A stretch of DNA of 64,000 nt from Apostichopus japonicus (Eukaryota > Echinodermata > Holothuroidea > Aspidochirotida > Stichopodidae): NCBI RefSeq assembly GCF_037975245.1, contig NC_092565.1, positions 9,594,499 through 9,658,498 on the forward strand, written 5' to 3'. The notes under the pieces were generated by a model. The model searched no databases. It was not told the origin of the DNA and saw only the letters and a list, made by a program, of their open reading frames with translations. Positions 61,675 to 64,000 of this stretch are shown here, piece by piece. The position numbers and the translations under genes were made by a program. Numbering within the stretch: position 1 is the first letter of the stretch; each line of letters starts with the position of its first letter.

Positions 61675-62386
61675 TATATTTCTCCTCAAAATTTCAAAAA
61701 CAAAAGTACAGACATGTTCTGTGAAAAAAATCCTGTGAACTTTTATCAGTTAAAAAGAAAGGTCTGGGAACCGTGACCTTATTTGTGATGGTTCAGGTAA
61801 ATTAATTGTTTTAGCCAGACAAAAAAAAAATAAGAAAGTATCAAAAACCAAAAAAAAAAGCATAAATATTCAGTGTAATAGGGTTCACTGGAAAGTGAAC
61901 AGCCTCTGTATAGTTCAGGTTTAGTTCATGCTTCATTTATTTGATATGTTCATACACAGTAGAATCGTTGAACTCTCAAAAAAACGTGCAGAAAATTTTA
62001 ACATATTGGAATCCATAATTACAGTTAAAGAAACCAAACAGAAGACAAAATACAAATCATTTTAAATAGCTACGCAAAAGAGGGAAAACAAAGTGCCATA
62101 CGAGAGGAGATCTCTTAATGCTTGTAGTGGAAAATGTTGAAAATTTTGAATATCGTGTGATCACTGTTTGAAATTGCCTGTGGGAAACTGAAGCCAAGAT
62201 AAAGAAGAGAAAAACAACCCATTTACATAAATAAGCTTGGTAACTAGCTGCCTTCATTTAGCTCTTGAAGCAAGTTAAAAGCAACCGTGTTTCCCGGTAG
62301 GAGCATCCACAAAGATATATCTCTGTCAAAATGGAGTCTTCTTCTGATTGCTTCTCAATTTTGTCTTTTTCCTTCTCTCATTTCAG
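61675..62386 (+). other. End of KChIP intron 2
   Basis: Ends with a good polypyrimidine tract and cag acceptor before exon 3. Contains A runs near 61822 and 61851. Nothing else recognised. Confidence 0.6.
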
Positions 62387-62456
62387 GAATGTCCGTCGGG
62401 TGTAGTCAACGAAGAAACTTTCAAAAATATCTACTCTCAGTTTTTCCCTCAAGGAG
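62387..62456 (+). CDS. KCNIP: KChIP common exon 3 (EF-hand 1 region)
   Basis: Acceptor with a strong pyrimidine tract (ccttctctcatttcag|GAA) and donor GGAG|gtatgg. It is 70 nt, phase 0 in and phase 1 out. It encodes [12 protein letters not shown] followed by [11 protein letters not shown] and one base. This is almost the vertebrate KChIP1 wording for the same exon. It covers EF-hand 1, which in the whole NCS family is disabled for calcium by a Cys-Pro pair in the loop; the Cys-Pro is present here (residues 2-3 of the exon), so EF1 should not bind calcium. The intron before it is 10.9 kb. Confidence 0.96.
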
Positions 62457-63329
62457 GTATGGAAACGACATGTAATTTTATTCCAAATAATTCATCCATT
62501 TTGTGCTGTCTATGTTGATGTATACCTTTGTCATTTCATTTCTTGATCTTTCCCAGAGAAAAGTTATCTTTTAATCTGAGAAACATAATTAACTTACAAG
62601 GATAGGGACAGCCTGCAACAAAATAAAAACATTTTTTGAATGAAGACTGGATGTGTTAAATTTTCCCCTGCATGTATGCATGTTTAGCCCAGTCTCCAAT
62701 CCTGTAGCATAATTTAACATTTGTAATATGTTCTGTACATAGTTCAGTGGTGCATTGTGGATGTACCAAGATACCAAGAACTTCTGTACATATAGAACAG
62801 ACATGCGTTGTGTGATGCGAAAGGTACTATTAACTTCTGTAACATAGAACAGACGTGCATTGTGGATGTGAAAGATACTATTAACTTCTGTAACATAGAA
62901 CAGACGTGCATTGTGTGATGTGAAAGATACTATTAACTTGGAATTCACTGTTAGTGCCCAGTATGCTACCTAACAATAACCCACCTTCTCATTCTACCCA
63001 CTTCTCCCTTTCCCCCTCTCCCTCCCTCTCACCCACCAATTAAGTACCTTAGAGTGCACTGATTTCCTAAGTGCAGACTAATCCTTTAAATTCATTCAAA
63101 TCTTCTCTTTTAGTTTCCATGGAGACATCTACCACCGTTAATGATTTACTTCGTTTTCTTTTTCTAAAAAGAATTTTTTTCTAGATTTGGACTTGACATG
63201 TGCTCAATCAGCATAGTAGTGATTTTAGAGTTAATGTTTACTTCATATTAATTTCAAAAGACAACGAATAAATATTAATACTGAGGATGATGAACATTTT
63301 CATGTGCTGCACTGTTTTGAATTTCTCAG
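62457..63329 (+). other. KChIP intron 3
   Basis: An 873-bp intron between consensus splice sites. It holds the 51-53-bp tandem repeat at 62729-62940 and a pyrimidine-rich stretch near 62990-63030. No other feature is seen. Confidence 0.85.
62729..62940. repeat. Tandem repeat, 51-53-bp unit, four copies, in intron 3
   Basis: The word aacttctgtaacatagaaca followed by gacgtgcattgtg and gatgtgaaagatactatt recurs at about 62779, 62831 and 62882, with a more diverged copy from 62729. Adjacent copies differ by few bases. A minus-strand 119-codon frame across it is a by-product of the repeat. Confidence 0.85.
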
Positions 63330-63400
63330 ATTCCAGCCGATACGCCCATTTCGTCTTCAATTCCTTCGACACTGACCACAATGGATCGCTTACATTTGAG
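63330..63400 (+). CDS. KCNIP: KChIP common exon 4 (start of EF-hand 2)
   Basis: Acceptor gaatttctcag|ATT and donor TTTGAG|gtttgt. It is 71 nt, phase 1 in and phase 0 out. It encodes (with one base from exon 3) DSSRYAHFVFNSF and then DTDHNGSLTFE, the first 11 residues of the 12-residue EF-hand 2 loop. Loop positions 1, 3 and 5 are Asp, Asp and Asn, with the invariant Gly at 6; position 12 falls in the next exon, outside the window. The ligands look better for cation binding than in vertebrate KChIP1, where I recall positions 3 and 5 being substituted. Vertebrate KCNIP exon 4 is, as I recall, also 71 nt. The donor gtttgt is a weaker match than the others. Confidence 0.95.
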
Positions 63401-64000
63401 GTTTGTCTGCTTTTCTTATGTATGTTTGTTTGTATGTATTTTTTATCTTTTCTTTTATTGATGTGAAGTTTTGTTTCGTTGTCATCGAGTCTCTGTCGGG
63501 ATTTTCTTTCGCACGTGCTGTCGTAAACCCCACCGGAATAGAGAGAAGTTGTCGCCTCGATGGGGACCTTGAAACGGCAAAGGAAGATAATCCTCTTGTT
63601 TCATGGATCTTGTCACCTTTAACTTGTGAGCTTTTTGCCGGAACATCAAGAGCGAAAAAGGGAAATAGAAGAAAATTGATTCCTGAATGAAGGAAGTATG
63701 TGGGCTTGATCTGGACAGGAAGAATTAAGTTTAAAAAGTTTGAATAGATAAAATAATATAGAAAACAGGCTTTAATATGGTTAACTTTAAAATTGAGAAA
63801 AACTTAAGAGGATTTATTGTTTCATCGTGATTAATATTCAATGTCACCCTGGGAGATGAAATCCGAAGGTCTAGAAGTGAGCCGTTTGCATCGTTTGCTG
63901 ATTGAAATAAGGGAAAGTATATTAAGGTAAAGAGAATGGTTTATCATAACCACAGGAAACACAACACAACATTTGCCACATAGTAAACTATATAGAGAAC
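63401..64000 (+). other. KChIP intron 4, 5' part
   Basis: The sequence after the exon 4 donor has no KChIP-like coding stretch. The open frame that continues from the region (to about 63690) shows no EF-hand residues and reads as intron. The next exon, expected to start with the EF2 residue 12 and the following helix, is not in the window. Confidence 0.7.

Larger units (their letters stand above)
24256..64000 (+). other. KCNIP: KChIP (Kv channel-interacting protein) gene, 5' part; right end outside window
   Basis: Gene-level span. KChIPs are small cytosolic EF-hand calcium sensors of the NCS/recoverin family that bind the N-terminus of Kv4 (Shal) potassium channels and set their surface expression and inactivation. 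Seen here: three alternative first coding exons, a possible fourth start, and common exons 2-4. Introns: 27.0, 18.9 or 7.7 kb from the alternative first exons to exon 2, then 10.9 kb, 0.87 kb, and a last one running off the window. All junctions are GT-AG and in phase. The core peptide fits KChIP better than NCS-1, frequenin or recoverin, because it has the [16 protein letters not shown] and QFFPQG wording and the acidic linker before TVRYKPEGL. The remaining exons (EF3, EF4, C-terminus) are not in the window, so the total length cannot be checked. Confidence 0.93.

Noticed and set aside
63403-63690. 95-codon frame downstream of exon 4
   Set aside because: It lies beyond the exon 4 donor, in sequence with no EF-hand residues; it is intron.

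Overview
This is eukaryotic, AT-rich, intron-dominated DNA. It shows vertebrate-style GT-AG splice sites, many microsatellites, and dispersed SINE, LINE and DNA-transposon remnants. There is no operon structure and no long open reading frame. The only gene I recognise is a Kv channel-interacting protein (KChIP/KCNIP family, a neuronal calcium sensor EF-hand protein) on the + strand. The large introns, the style of the LINE 3' end and tRNA-derived SINEs, and a deuterostome-like KChIP with vertebrate-like exon lengths suggest a marine invertebrate deuterostome, perhaps an echinoderm. The organism is inferred, not proven.

Layout. Positions 1-24 kb are non-coding: a TACC/TATC-type simple repeat at the left edge, a hAT-type MITE with a perfect 8-bp target duplication (3964-4326), a LINE 3' end inserted in a degenerate minisatellite (4937-5660), a large AT palindrome (8531-8614) and an inverted pair of tRNA-derived SINEs (20.8 and 21.7 kb). 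From 24.3 kb to the right edge lies the KChIP gene. Three separate candidate first coding exons (24256-24346, 32296-32410, 43647-43689) each begin at an ATG, end at a consensus donor and stop in phase 1 on a G. Each can join the common exon 2 (51348-51472), whose first codon is completed to GAT (Asp). A fourth possible N-terminus reads straight into exon 2 from an ATG at 51278, just downstream of a perfect DR1 nuclear-receptor-type element. Exons 3 (62387-62456) and 4 (63330-63400) follow. Exons 2, 3 and 4 are 125, 70 and 71 nt, and their peptide is clearly KChIP (YRGFK-, [12 protein letters not shown]-, QFFPQG-, then the first part of EF-hand 2). The exons for EF-hands 3 and 4 and the C-terminus lie beyond the right edge.

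The inferred logic is that one calcium-sensing core is given several alternative membrane-targeting N-termini by alternative promoters spread over about 27 kb. The candidates include a myristoylation-type MG start followed by a hydrophobic helix, an Arg-rich start, and a short MG-hydrophobic start with an optional Cys-Cys leader. This parallels the N-terminal variety of vertebrate KCNIP1-4. The introns carry four hAT-type insertions in or near the locus (26660-28188, 28276-28563, 53877-54096, plus 3964-4326 upstream), a pair of opposed TTAA-type elements (40.1 and 61.4 kb), another SINE (45.0 kb) and several minisatellites (30.9, 49.1, 52.0-52.7, 56.9-57.5, 62.7 kb).
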